Assembly: GCA_947095535.1 (NCBI GenBank)
Contig: OX352773.1
Span: forward strand, 265,910,515 to 265,974,514
Direction: 5' to 3'
Source of the DNA: Poecilobothrus nobilitatus
Taxonomy: Eukaryota; Arthropoda; Insecta; Diptera; Dolichopodidae
DNA length: 64,000 bases
The stretch's first letter is position 1, and every line of letters starts with the position of its first letter. Made by a program: the position numbers and the translations under genes. This document shows positions 47,161 to 58,552 of this stretch, in pieces. The notes under the pieces are model-generated. The model made no database searches. It saw only the letters and a program-made list of their open reading frames with translations, and was not told the DNA's origin.

Positions 47161-48519
47161 AAATGTCTCAGTGTTACTTATATCTACTCCTTAATTAATT
47201 TTAATAATATAATCTAACATCTATCCAATTTTAAAGAAATTTTCCGAACACTCGAAATTTGGTATGTAACGTCTTTCTGTTAAGTGTTTTTTTTTCAGAA
47301 CTGTCCACTCATCAAATGTCCAGTTGTTCAGTTCCTCAGTGTATCACACCCGTAAATAGTATAAGCAATTTTTCAAAAATAAAGACTACAAAAAATTTAT
47401 ATAAAATATCTGACGGCTGTCATTTAAAAGTTTTATATTATTCCATGTAAACGTTTAGTAAAAAAAGACTAAACCAAATTATTTTTAATTAAAAATGTAT
47501 TTTTCGATATAAAATTATTCGGTTAACTGGAAAGAATCTAATAAATTTATATCAAGCCTGTACAATACAATAAGAATGAATATGTATATTCATATAGCTA
47601 TATATAGATACAACAAAAATTCAAATAAAAGATTAAGGCTCAACTTAAAATTTATTTACCGTCATCAATCGTTAACAAACAGGTATTATACTAAACATAA
47701 CAAATTTCAATTTTTCTAAAAGATTTTTATTCTCTTCAATATATTTATGTCTTTGGCCTCTTCAATATATGTATTTCTTAAGAATTTTCATCCAAAAATT
47801 ATAAAAAAAAAAACTGTAAATATTATCATTAATAGCAGTTATCCTTAAAAATAAATAAAAAAGTATACAATATATGCTTCACTATAAAAATTATTTAAAT
47901 GTTTTGAAGAAATAATGCAAAGATTAGATTGAGACTAAAATAAAATCCATTTGGAAAATCATTTATATTATTTTGATCCTTTTTTTTTGTCTACTTTATT
48001 ATTCTTTTGTTGTATTCAACATTAATTCGATTCTCAATATTTTCTGTTTAAATTTAACTTATTTGTATGAATCACATTAGATTCAGATATATGGATAAAA
48101 TTTAATGATAGTATGTTTGTTAGTTCGGTACTAGGGATTATTTTGTTTTTAATTTTAAAAATTTTAAATTCCAATATCAAATTTCAATTTGTAGCATATT
48201 TTTGTAAAAAAATATTAAAAAATTGCTAATTAGTTTCACTCTGGCCGTTTGAGACTTAATTAGATCTCATAAAAAATGTAATAGTAGTAGAAAAACTCAT
48301 ATATAGACTTGTCTATTTATGAGGGCTCAAAAAAGTCCTAAATTCAAATTAGTAATTATAACTTAAGCTCAATCAATATGTAAATGTCAAAAAATATATA
48401 AAAATTATTAGAAGTAATTTTATATCGTATAATAATAGTCCAGTTAGCTTTGGTTATCTCATGCTGCAAAGTGTTATATACTATACTGTAAGTTTTGATG
48501 GCTTAATCATTCAGTTTTA
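47161..48519. other. No recognisable gene
   Basis: AT-rich. The 63-codon frame at 47,259-47,450 shows no domain. Confidence 0.5.
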
Positions 48520-48720
48520 TTCAGTCCTACACTCTAATTCAAAGTTTCCGTATTCTTGTCCTATCCCCCAATCTGATATATCCCTACCTCCTGGCCAATA
48601 TACTACAACAGTTGGAGGTTTCATCTCATTATATTGGCTAAACGAGAAGGTGATTTTATAAGTAAGAATCTGACACTAGCGAGAATCTATTCTAGGTGTG
48701 TTTGAAAGATTATACCACCC
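48520..48720 (+). repeat. Short LINE 3'-end-like fragment
   Basis: CATTATATTGGCTAAACGAG and GTAAGAATCTGACACTA match 37,400-37,610 and the reverse of 54,660-54,905. Confidence 0.5.
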
Positions 48721-49616
48721 TTAAAAAAATATTTATATAATTCAGAAAATTTTGAGAATCATGTTTTTCTTAAAAATATCGGATTTCGGGAAGGTGTCTT
48801 TTAATTTTTCACATTTTCTTTACTGAAGCATTTGTTTTACAAAAATTACAAATTTTAATGAGAAATTATTAACAATTCCAGAATCCTTTATCTATCCTTA
48901 ACATTTTCAAAACTTATTGTCTTATATACTGTATTCTTTTGGAGCTCAAATATTATTTATCTTATATTTCTATCTTATAATAAAAATTTACTATTTCTTG
49001 AGCTACATGTTCACCACCTTGTACTTTTTTTCTTTTTTGGTTGCATATTAAGCACAAAGAAGAAGGTATAAGAAGGTCGCATATTAAGCATAGAAAAAGG
49101 GCTTTCTAAAATGAAAATCAGCTTAATTTTCACTTGATAATTCAAGTAACCAAACAACTTATTAATATGCAGAACTGAATATAGGATAATACTTCTCATA
49201 AGTTATATATATATATATAAATATATGTATGTCATGTATTCAGTGAATACATAACAATATATTTGCATTATTCTTTTTCTTTTATATAAAGAGTAATTTG
49301 TTTTGTTCTTCTTTCAATTGATTAATATGAAGAATTACGAAGTATACTTATTACCTTTTAAGTAATTGTTTTATTTTGTGAATACCATAAGGGTTTATAA
49401 AGCAAAAAAAACACACACACAAGCGCTCCTTTTTATAAATTTGATCTCACATATAGCTAGCTTTAAAAAAAAATTATTAAGTTTTAAAAACTCAAATGTT
49501 ATATTAAAGTTATAATTGATTCACTAAATCATCTAATAACTTATACGTTAAATGTTAAATTCAACTTTAACTATGGATGAGTACAAAAATAAAAAAAAAT
49601 AGGAAACTAATCATAT
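48721..49616. other. No recognisable gene
   Basis: AT-rich, with a short TA run near 49,207. Confidence 0.5.
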
Positions 49617-49619
49617 ATT

Positions 49620-49775
49620 GTTTGCGTTCCTTTAATTTACAGAGTAAATTATTCTTTTCTACTCCCAACCAGCCTTTCAGAAAGAAGTAGATAGGAATAA
49701 ATACTATTATGCTAAATTAGCATTCCATTTACCAACTACTCTCAACTACTCTTTTCGTGTAAAAGGAACGCAAAC
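49620..49775. mobile_element. Small MITE candidate, about 156 bases
   Basis: Terminal inverted repeats GTTTGCGTTCCTTT at the left (from 49,620) and its complement AAAAGGAACGCAAAC at the right (to 49,775). Both ends are flanked by ATT, a possible 3-base target duplication. Internal text is non-coding. DNA-transposon origin inferred; superfamily unknown. Confidence 0.55.
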
Positions 49776-50222
49776 ATTGTAAGATTAAGATAAAAAATTT
49801 ATTTGTCAAACGGGAAACAATTTTCCATGTAGTCATACCTAAAAATTATGATAACGTTAGATCTAGTCAAATGACAATAGGTACAGCTTTAGTTTATAGA
49901 ACTATTGAATTATAATTGTACTTCAAATAAGAAATGAAAGTAAATTAGATGCAAATTTTTTAAGAAAATAGTCAGACTGCTTAACAGTACTATAATTGGT
50001 TCGCTGAAATAAAACCAATTGGATTTATTTTAATTTCCCAATTGTTTTTAATATGCAAACAATTGAATTGTTATTTTCCAGAAATTTTGTGAAAAGTAAA
50101 TTTGTTATACAACAATTACACCTGTACATATATATACATTCAGGTACTGCTTGAAATCAACTTTGCTTTTGAATCCAATCAATAAAAAAAATTTAAGAAC
50201 ACATTTTGAATATACCAAAAAA
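49776..50222. other. No recognisable gene
   Basis: AT-rich. Confidence 0.5.
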
Positions 50223-51046
50223 ACAAGGTAGAATGTAAACCAACGGTTTTTAAAAGCGCACATTTCCAAAACTCAATACAAACTGATTAGAAGTGTGACT
50301 TACACAAAAATTTGAAAATTTCATGTAATAAGAAAAAATGTGAAAATAGGACATTTTTGAAATTTTGAGGGGCCGTAAGTCCGGAATCCTATATAACTAA
50401 GAAAAGCCGTTAACACACGTAAAAATATATTATTGAAGCTTTAATTTTTATGTCTTGCCGAGGAAAAATTTGTACAGGTGCTTAAGTTACAGGTGTCTAA
50501 AAATAGCAAATTTTCAATTTTTGAGGCGTAATAACTCTTAAAGAGGGGGTGTTACCAAAAAATTTTCTGAGAAAACTTATACTAATTCTAAAAGTTCTTT
50601 CTTGCCTCAAAATTTCAAGCTTCTATCTAGAAGCGTGCCGGAGTTATGAAAGTAGAAAAATCATGCAAAATTTGGTTTTCACATAACGGTAAATTTAAAT
50701 ACTAAATTTAAAAAAAATGTATAATTTTGATATTAATTTATAAAGATAAAAGAAATATCTGTCGAATGACGTTTTCAGATTGAAAAAATCTTAAGCAGAA
50801 CATAAGATATATGCATTTAAAAATAGGGCTTTTTCAAAGTTTGAGGGGTTGTAGCTCCGTAATGGGGGGGGGGGGGGGGCTACATGAAAAAGTTGTTCCA
50901 CAAAATTATTTTTTTTATGAGACCTACCTACGGTTAAAAATTTTTTCTCTATCTTTAACGATGTAGAAGTTTTGTAAACAGACGGACGGACAGAGTGAAA
51001 CTAATAAGCACATTTTTTCAAAATTTTTTTGGAAATGTGCTAAAAA
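50223..51046 (+). repeat. F2 element, full-length reference copy
   Basis: 824 bases. The 5' end AACAAGGTAGAATG is followed about 35 bases in by GCGCACATTTCC. The 3' hairpin pairs GCACATTT with AAATGTGC at 51,008-51,040 and is followed by TAAAAA. CGGACGGACAG lies just inside. Contains a run of 16 G at 50,864-50,879 where other copies read GGGTGGGG-type text. Confidence 0.85.
50864..50879. repeat. G homopolymer, 16 bases
   Basis: Sixteen consecutive G inside an F2 copy, in a window otherwise almost free of G runs. Confidence 0.95.
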
Positions 51047-52000
51047 GATTTCTACATATACTTACATGTATTTTGTAAAAACAACAGTAAAAGTTTTAAC
51101 GTACAGAAATAATATTAAAATGAAAGTAGAATTTAGAACTAACTATTTTAGTACTAAAGTTAAAATAATATTATTATTTTTTGGTTTTTATTTTTAATTT
51201 AAATAAATTAAAAATTTTTTCCACTTTATTATTTTTAGCTGTTTATCAAATGGGTGTTCATTTGAAATTATTTGGTTATTTAGATACAAAATACGTATCA
51301 ACATAGTATCCATTATTATGCCATTATGTTCTACAATACTACCGAAACTCTTCAGAAAAGCAAGTACTATTGATATGCTTAGACAAATCCTAATTTTAAA
51401 CTTCAACAAGTGTTACTACTTATAAGAAAATTTCAGAAATTCTTCTGTGAGGTAATAAGACAAGTTGAAAATATCTGTAAAAACTAAGTTTAAAGTTAAA
51501 ATAATAAAAAATTAAAAAACATTTTTTTTTTATTAATTTTTAGTTTTTATTTTTAATTTAAATAAATTAAAAATATTTTCCACCTTATTGTTTTTACCCG
51601 TTTATCAAAACATCGGATCTGATGATATTATCTAATAAATCTTATTCTTTTCAATGGTTAGCAATATTATTAATGGTCTAATAATAAATTAGTACAAAAT
51701 TATGAATCTATTGTGAGAGAAGGCTTATTAAAATGATATTTTCTATGTTGTTTTTTTCTTTTTCTAAAACTGCCAACAGAAGAGATAATTTAACTGCCAG
51801 AATAATAATTTACTTTTAATTTACCGCTGCGACCAGTTTATAATGGATGTGGCGGTCAAATTTAAAAATTTGCTTTAAATTTGTATCGAAAGTACTTTTT
51901 AAAAAATAAAAGTTTATGTCTCTGATAATACTTTTAGTCGAAGATTTGTGTCTCTGATAATAAAATTTTAAATTATTAAATACAGAAATATCATCATTGC
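51047..52000. repeat. AT-rich stretch with a direct repeat
   Basis: About 110 bases near 51,150-51,260 recur near 51,500-51,615 (TTTTAATTTAAATAAATTAA, then TTTTCCAC, then CGTTTATCAAA or CTGTTTATCAAA). 51,672-51,980 shares text with 3,545-3,740. No gene. Confidence 0.5.
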
Positions 52001-53909
52001 CAGTTTAGTTTACATTCAGTGTGAGTCATAGATATATTGCTAATAGATAGGCAGTGAAGAAAATATTTTCAGCCAATTTTGAGAAACAGCTGAGTGAACG
52101 GTGAGTATGTATTGCTTTAGTTTCCTCAGAAATACGTTCCTAAAAGGAGAAATAATTTCATTTCTAATTTAAAAAAAAATGTTATCACTTATTTTGTTAC
52201 TTTACAAGTAGTTCAAATTTTGAATAACCTTAATTATATTAAATTTTAATTTTAAAAACAAAATTTATCAATTATTAAGTAATATAAAAACTTAAAATCT
52301 CTGCATGAAACTGGTTATGAAAAACTGCTTTATATTATTTTAATAAATATAAACAGCTGAGTGAACGAAATGTATACATATTATAAAATGCATATGTATT
52401 TTTTTAACTGAATACCTTAAGATAGGAAGACACATAAGAAAAAAAGAAACGGCTATACCTAACTTCCCATCTATTAGTTAATATATCTATGGTGTGAGTA
52501 GTTTATTATCAAAATAAAATATTTTTTTTTACATGTTGGCAAGGTCTCCCCAACATCTTGTGTATTATATTATAGATATTTAAGCTACGAATTTGTAATT
52601 TTCATTACTATATAACTTGAAATTATTAAATAATTAAAGAAATTCTTTACAATACAAAACAATAAAATAGAAAATTATTTTTCCCCTGGAAAAAACTTAA
52701 AACAAACATTTATCAAATTTATTTACAAAACCCTAATTATTCAAGATATACTTTTTTTATTTTTTGAATCCTCTTAATATTTCTTTGCTAATCTACTTAA
52801 ATTTCTTATTTGTATCTTAAAAGGCAATTAATAAGTCAAAATGCTTTCTTATATGTAGTTTTAGTCAAAGAGAGGAAAACAAAAAAAAATTATCCCAAAA
52901 AATAAAAAATAAAATTAGGATAACAAATGCAAAATCATTTATTTTAAGTGTGAGTAATCAAAGGATCTTTTATGCAATGCAAAAGTATACTAAAAATAAA
53001 CAACCAAATAAAGCAAATAAATCTAGGACAAAAAAATCCCAGAAAAAAAGTTATATTTTTAAAAGGATTTAAAAACATTCCTTCGCCAAAACAACAACTA
53101 GGACTAGGTACCTTATATTTAAAAGTTTTTTTTTTCCTTTCCTTTTCTTATTACCCCATTATTGCATTATATAAGGTACATTCTACATAAAATCATATCC
53201 CTTTTTAAGTCTTTTGTGTTATTCTGTATGGTATATAAATCTTTCTAATCCACATTATGTTATATGGATATAGAATACAAACATAAACAAAAAAAAAATA
53301 AAAATAGAAAAACAAAAAAAAGAAATCTTATATGGATGTAAGAATAATACTACCAAGATTTTACCTTTAAATAAATAACAATGAAGAATACTTAGTTGGT
53401 CCAATATTAGATTTCTTTTAGTAAAATTTTTTATTTTAAAAGTTTTAGACATCATTAGAATTAACTTTTTGGAGTAAATTTAGTTTAATAAAAATAAATA
53501 CACATGTTCTCTCTAATCATTTTAAAATATAGCATTGTTGTACCTAATTATGCATAAAAAAGGAGAGCTCTTAGTCGAAATATCAATAGATGGAAGTTAA
53601 CCAAAGAATGCAAAAATTATTCAATTATCAGGAAAAAGTTATTACTACTATTTTATGTGAATAAAAATAAATTGGTTAATTTTTTTTTTCTAAAAAATCC
53701 AACAAATCCTTAAAAAATACTTTGTTTATTTATACTTTTTGCAGCAATTTGCACATAAGAGGCATGGTTTAGTAAGAAACTAAAAATTTCCTTTAAAAAT
53801 TTTTTATATAATTTTTATTTGTTGTTTGAAACATCAATTGACCAAAAAAAGCTTATAACTAGAAACTTCTAATACTCAAAAAAACATTCTTAAATTTTGT
53901 TTTCGCTAA
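52001..53909. other. No recognisable gene
   Basis: AT-rich. AAACAGCTGAGTGAACG occurs twice (about 52,083 and 52,353). Confidence 0.5.
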
Positions 53910-54740
53910 GGCGCCAGTTATAGCTATCATTGAAATGCTTCCGGAAAATGTTTATTTTCAATTTTTTTGCAGCACAGACATATAAAATTTAACAAAATTG
54001 TTGATTTAATGGTTAAATAATTTTTAAAGAATAAATTCTGCTACGAATTTTTAAATTTTAAGTTAAATATTTATAATAAAAAAAAAATCAATTTTATCAT
54101 TTTCCGGATTGGTAATTATTTTCCTGAACAACTGATCAGTAATTTTGCTAATGAAACAAAACTGTTCCAATGACATATGTTTCACTTCTTCCCATTTCAG
54201 TTTATCATTGAAAAAAATTCTGATGCAATTCTTGATATATTTAATTAAGATTTTGTATTTTAATGAGTTTAGACCTAAAATTTATTTCTTTTATTATTTT
54301 GTTTAAGTTTAGTTTTAAAATTTTTTGTTTTAAAATGGAAATTTCAAAAAAAGTAAAAAAAAAATTAATTCTAGAAAATTTATACTTTTTTATTCTTCTC
54401 AATTCAGCCAATGTCATTATTAAATAAACAAATCTTTTTTTATTCTTTAGTACCATTTTCTATCAATAATAATTAAATAAATTAAAATAATAAAACTTTA
54501 TTTTGCAAACATCAAAAAAACGCTAACAATAATAAATAAAAAACAATTTTTTACTCAATAAATCTAATTTAAATTTAAATTACATTTATTTTTATTTTGA
54601 CTTCATTATTGTCATTTACCATTTGACAGAAAATTTAACTGACAGTTTTCCCTGATTGCTATAATCGCCTATGCGGGAAAAAGTATAAGTTTTCAATGAA
54701 ACGTTTTTTACGGAAGCATTTCAATGATAGCTTTAACTGA
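53910..54740. repeat. Inverted repeat with arms of about 50 bases
   Basis: AGCTATCATTGAAATGCTTC at about 53,928 is matched in inverse at about 54,712-54,734, with weaker matching on both sides. The right arm overlaps the LINE 3'-like fragment. The interior is AT-rich without a gene. Confidence 0.55.
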
Positions 54741-54905
54741 CGCATAAGCGAGCTGATAATCTTCCAAAGACACCAAAAATTCCCCCTTGGTAGTGTTCGA
54801 TTCTTACTAACTAAATTCAGCTCCTCTTTTAGCCAATATAATGGGATGAAACCCCTAACTGCTAACACAGTATATGGGCTAGGGAGTAGAGATGGGAGAG
54901 AATTT
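54660..54905 (-). repeat. Short LINE 3'-end-like fragment
   Basis: On the minus strand: CTGTGTTAGCAGTTAGGG, then CATTATATTGGCTAAAAG, then GTAAGAATCGAACACTACC. Same group as 37,400-37,610. Confidence 0.5.
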
Positions 54906-55394
54906 CGACAAGGATAGTTCTTTTAAAAGCTTTGTTCAGTGTTGTCATATACCATTTTAATAAAAAATATTGAAAATTATATCTGATTATTGTATTCGAA
55001 TTAAACTTATATCTAATTGACAGCATCTTATCAATATATAAAATATACCTTTTGATTTTAGTTTACTAGATTCATTTTTATCAATTAAATTTTTTTTGGT
55101 CAGTAGTGAGTTACTTGCAAATACCAATATCTAAATTATAATTTTAAGGAAGTTTCAAGTTAATTTGTCAATAGTGTTAAAATTAATGCTTCGCAGCCTT
55201 GTACAACTTGACCAAAGTTATAACATTATAAAATTTATATTCAGCTATAAAAGGTTTGTTCATTTTTTTGTATATGACAATATGTGTTGTCGGTTTCTCT
55301 TAAATAATTTTAATACAAAAGAATTGTCAAGCGTGCAACAAAAGTCCTTTTTCTCATATAAATAAAACAAAAATGTTAGGAAAAATGTCATATA
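54906..55394. other. No recognisable gene
   Basis: AT-rich. Confidence 0.45.
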
Positions 55395-55590
55395 GGGCTT
55401 TTTAGTACATTTCCTGTTTACAAAACTTCTACATCGTTAAAGATAAAGAAAAAACAAGGAAGAGTGCAATAGTAAAGAGTGCAGTAGACTGTGTCAACTC
55501 TGGGATACCCGTATGACCGTAATATATCCTGTTTCTATATATAATTTGATCATGTTTTAAACAATTTCAGATGTTTTAGTACCGACGTTA
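55395..55590 (+). repeat. F2 scrap joined to an F1-related 5' end
   Basis: 55,395-55,450 carries F2 3'-side words (TTTACAAAACTTCTACATCG). From 55,454, ACAAGGAAGAGTGCAATAG and then ATACCCGTATGACC form an F1-type 5' end. Confidence 0.5.
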
Positions 55591-55834
55591 TAACTGCCGA
55601 GATTTTTATATATTTATTTATTTATTATTTCATCCCAAAAGAGCCCATTTGCTCGTATAGGGTTTTATATATTAAGAATTTCAGTGCAATTTTTCTTAAA
55701 AACTAATAACTAATTATATGAGCTCACAAAATTTATTTACAAAGAAGTTAATCAATAACAATAACACAACAATGCAAACAAAATAGTGCAGCTATAAATT
55801 TATTATATTATTCAGTTTAAATTACTTTAATTTT

Positions 55835-56224
55835 TTATATTTGATTCATAAATAATTCTTTTAGCTTGCTTTTAAATTTATATAACTTTGTGGTTTCTTT
55901 TATTTCTTTTTGTAATTCAATGTACGATTTAAACGCAGTGTTGTAAACAGTATCATGTTTATTTAATCTAATTGAGGCTGATTTTATTCTTATTCGATTT
56001 GCATTCCTTGTGGAGTACCCATGGACTTCTCTATTGAGAGTTGGTGTGATGTTTTTTTGAGGTAAAATTTTATTTTCTGTGTGTATTTTTTGTGTTGCCG
56101 TTCTGTTGCTGTAGCCATATAGATTTTTAATACATTTATTTTGTATTTTCTCTAGTGCAGATAAATTCTTGCTGGCTGTGTTTTGCCATATTTGTATTCC
56201 ATATGTAACTGAGCTGTGGAACAT
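55835..56224 (-). pseudogene. LINE reverse transcriptase C-terminal segment
   Basis: 130 codons still open: YGIQIWQNTASKNLSALEKI, then QNKCIKNLYGY, NREVHGYSTRN and YKFKSKLKELFM. This is the thumb/C-terminal text common to Jockey/CR1/BovB-like elements. It lies downstream of the F2 insertion. Confidence 0.7.
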
Positions 56225-56301
56225 ACACAGATTTTTTAAATGTATGTGGTAGTCTTTTGTTTATTTTGTTTAAGTCTAAAGATTTCTGCTATTCTCCTTC
56301 C

Positions 56302-57124
56302 TTTTTAGCACATTTCCAAAAAAATTTTGAAAAAATGTGCTTATTAGTTTCACTCTGTCCGTCCGTCCGTCTGTTTACAAAACTTATGCACCGTTAAAGA
56401 TAGAGAAAAAAAATTTTAACCATGGGTAGGTCTCACAAAAAAAAAAATTTTGTGGAACAACTTTTTCATGTAGCCCTTCCCATTACGGAGCTACAGCCCC
56501 TCAAACTTTGAAAAAGCCCTATTTTTAAATGCATATATCTTATGTTCTGCTTAAGATTTTTTCAATCTGAAATCGTCATTCGACAGGTATTTCTCTTATC
56601 TTTCTAAATTAATATCAAAATTATACAATTTTTTTAAATTTAGTATTTAAATTTACCGTTATGTGAAAACCAAATTTTGCATGATTTTTCTACTTTTATA
56701 ACTCCGGCACGCTTCTAAATAGAAGCTTGAAATTTTGAGGCAAGAAAGAACTTTTAGAATTAGTATAAGTTTCCTCAGAAAATTTTTTGGTAACACCCCC
56801 TCTTTAAGAGTTATTGCGTTTCAAAAATTGAAAATTTGCTGTTTTTAGACACCTGTAACTTAGGCACCTGTACAAATTTTTCTTCGGCAAGACATGAAAA
56901 TTAAAGGTTCAATAATATATTTTTACGTGTGTTAACGGCTTTACTTAGTTATATAGGATTCCGGACTTACGGCCCCTCAAAATTTCAAAAATGTCCTCTT
57001 TTCACATTTTTTCTTATTACATGAAATTTTCAAATTTTTGGTTAAGTCACAGTTTTAAATAGTTTGTATTGAGTTTTGGAAATGTGCGCTTTTAAAAACC
57101 GTTGGTTTACATTCTACCTTGTTT
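56302..57124 (-). repeat. F2 element, full length, inside the LINE
   Basis: 823 bases, TTTTTAGCACATTTCC at the left to CTACCTTGTT at the right. CCGTCCGTCCGT near 56,359. The LINE reading resumes on both sides, so F2 arrived after the LINE. Confidence 0.85.
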
Positions 57125-57234
57125 TATTACATTTTCAATATGCTGTTTCCAAGTTAATTTTGCAATTATAATCCCTTGATATTTGTAGCTAGTTTATGTA
57201 TTAGTATTTAGTTTTACTGGTGTTAATCTCAAGT

Positions 57235-58164
57235 TTATGTAACTGCATCCATTGTAGAATGCACATATACTGTACTGCACATATCAGCTGTACTGCACAT
57301 ATCAGCCTCAATTTTTTCTTCTAATCTGTGACATGATCTATCTGTGTAAATCATGACAAGATCATTTGCATACATAAATGGTTTACCAGTGAGCTTTATT
57401 TTTAGCAAACTACTTATGTAGCATGAGGACAAAGTAGGCCCTAATGAGCTACCCTGTATGTACACCATAGCTTGGATAAATAGCTTCTAAACCAATTAAA
57501 CTCTTTTCCTTTTATTTCATTTTCAAATAGTAAGCATTATTTTCCGGTCAACTGTGTCGAAAGCCTTCTTTACGTCGAAAAATATTGGAACTACTTTATA
57601 TTTTTTATCCCAGAAAGGATTTCCGATACAACATCAAATAGTGCTGCTTATGTACTTGAATTTTGCTTAAAGCCATATTGCTGTTTACAATCTAAGTTTT
57701 GTTTATAAAGATGTTCAGTAAGCTGCTTGTTTACAACCGTTTCAATAAGTTTACTAAGCACTGAAGCAAAGGTATAGGCCTTTTCTACTTGATCCTCACT
57801 GCCTGTGTTCTTATATATATAGGAATTATCTTATTCATTTTTAAGCATAATGTCATTACTCCTTCAGCTAGTGATTTATTTGATAAATTTATATAATAAT
57901 GTTGTTGGCCATTTCATCTTTCATTAATTTGATTAAATTTGTTGAGACTTTGTCTGGTCCTGCCGTTTTAGTATTAGAGAGACCATTTACTAAAGTATTA
58001 TATTTTTTATTATCTATTTTTTCAAATTTAAAATCCTTTACTGTTTTCATTTTAGGCATATAGATATTCTTACAATTATTCATTTTATTTTCTCCTATTT
58101 CTGCATAAAATTTGTTAAACATATTGAGTTTATCAACTTTTCTGCTTTCTGTATTGTATTTCAA
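57235..58164 (-). pseudogene. LINE reverse transcriptase core, many lesions
   Basis: Fingers and palm motifs are in at least three frames with stops between them. The catalytic box reads YANDL where active enzymes have YADDL, so it could not polymerise even if the frames were intact. Confidence 0.7.
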
Positions 58165-58259
58165 TTTTTAAAAAATTGATTATTTTTTTATTTGTGGCGT
58201 TCATAATTTTTTTTATATAACACCAGTTTTTCATAGGGTCATCTCTGCTTCTTCAAATT

Positions 58260-58552
58260 GTTTATACCCGTACGTTAAGGATTGGGTATATTAAAATTGC
58301 TCCTCCGTTTGTAACATCTCGAAATAAGCTAGCTATATATACCTTCAAAGGTATGGATCATATCAGAATCAAACTCTAAGTCAATTAAGCTTTGTCCGTC
58401 CGCCCGCCTGCCCCTCAGCAACATAACTCAGAAACTAAGAAAGCAAGAGTCTTGAAATTAACACAAAATATTCTTACAACAATTTGTAGGTTCCCAATTT
58501 TTTTTGATTGAGATCCGACCAAAACTTCGGGTAGCTCTCGAACATTGATCCC
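58260..58552 (-). repeat. F1 element, 3' part with hairpin
   Basis: Begins TATACCCGTACGTTAAGG, then a degenerate right arm (TTGGGTATA), TCCTCCGTTTGTAAC and CGTCCGCCCGCC, and breaks off after GGGTAGCTCTCGAAC where an F2 element starts. Confidence 0.7.

Larger units (their letters stand above)
55607..58245 (-). mobile_element. Decayed LINE interrupted by an F2 element
   Basis: The minus-strand 3' tail at 55,607-55,640 is AAATAAATAAAT-like after TTTTGGGATGAAATAA. Coding remnants in order upstream to downstream: KTAGPDKVSTNLIKL (58,164-57,889), FFDVKKAFDTVDRKIM (about 57,605-57,555, motif A), QGSSLGPTLSS and YANDLVMI (57,468-57,235, motifs B and C with the first Asp replaced by Asn), LTWKQHIENV (about 57,160-57,130), and SSVTYGIQIWQNTASKNLSA (56,224-55,835). 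F2 sits at 56,302-57,124 between HIENV and the next block. Non-functional. Confidence 0.75.

Noticed and set aside
51150..51615. Direct repeats as LTRs of a retrovirus-like element
   Set aside because: The repeats are about 110 bases, lack TG...CA ends and enclose only about 240 bases of non-coding text.
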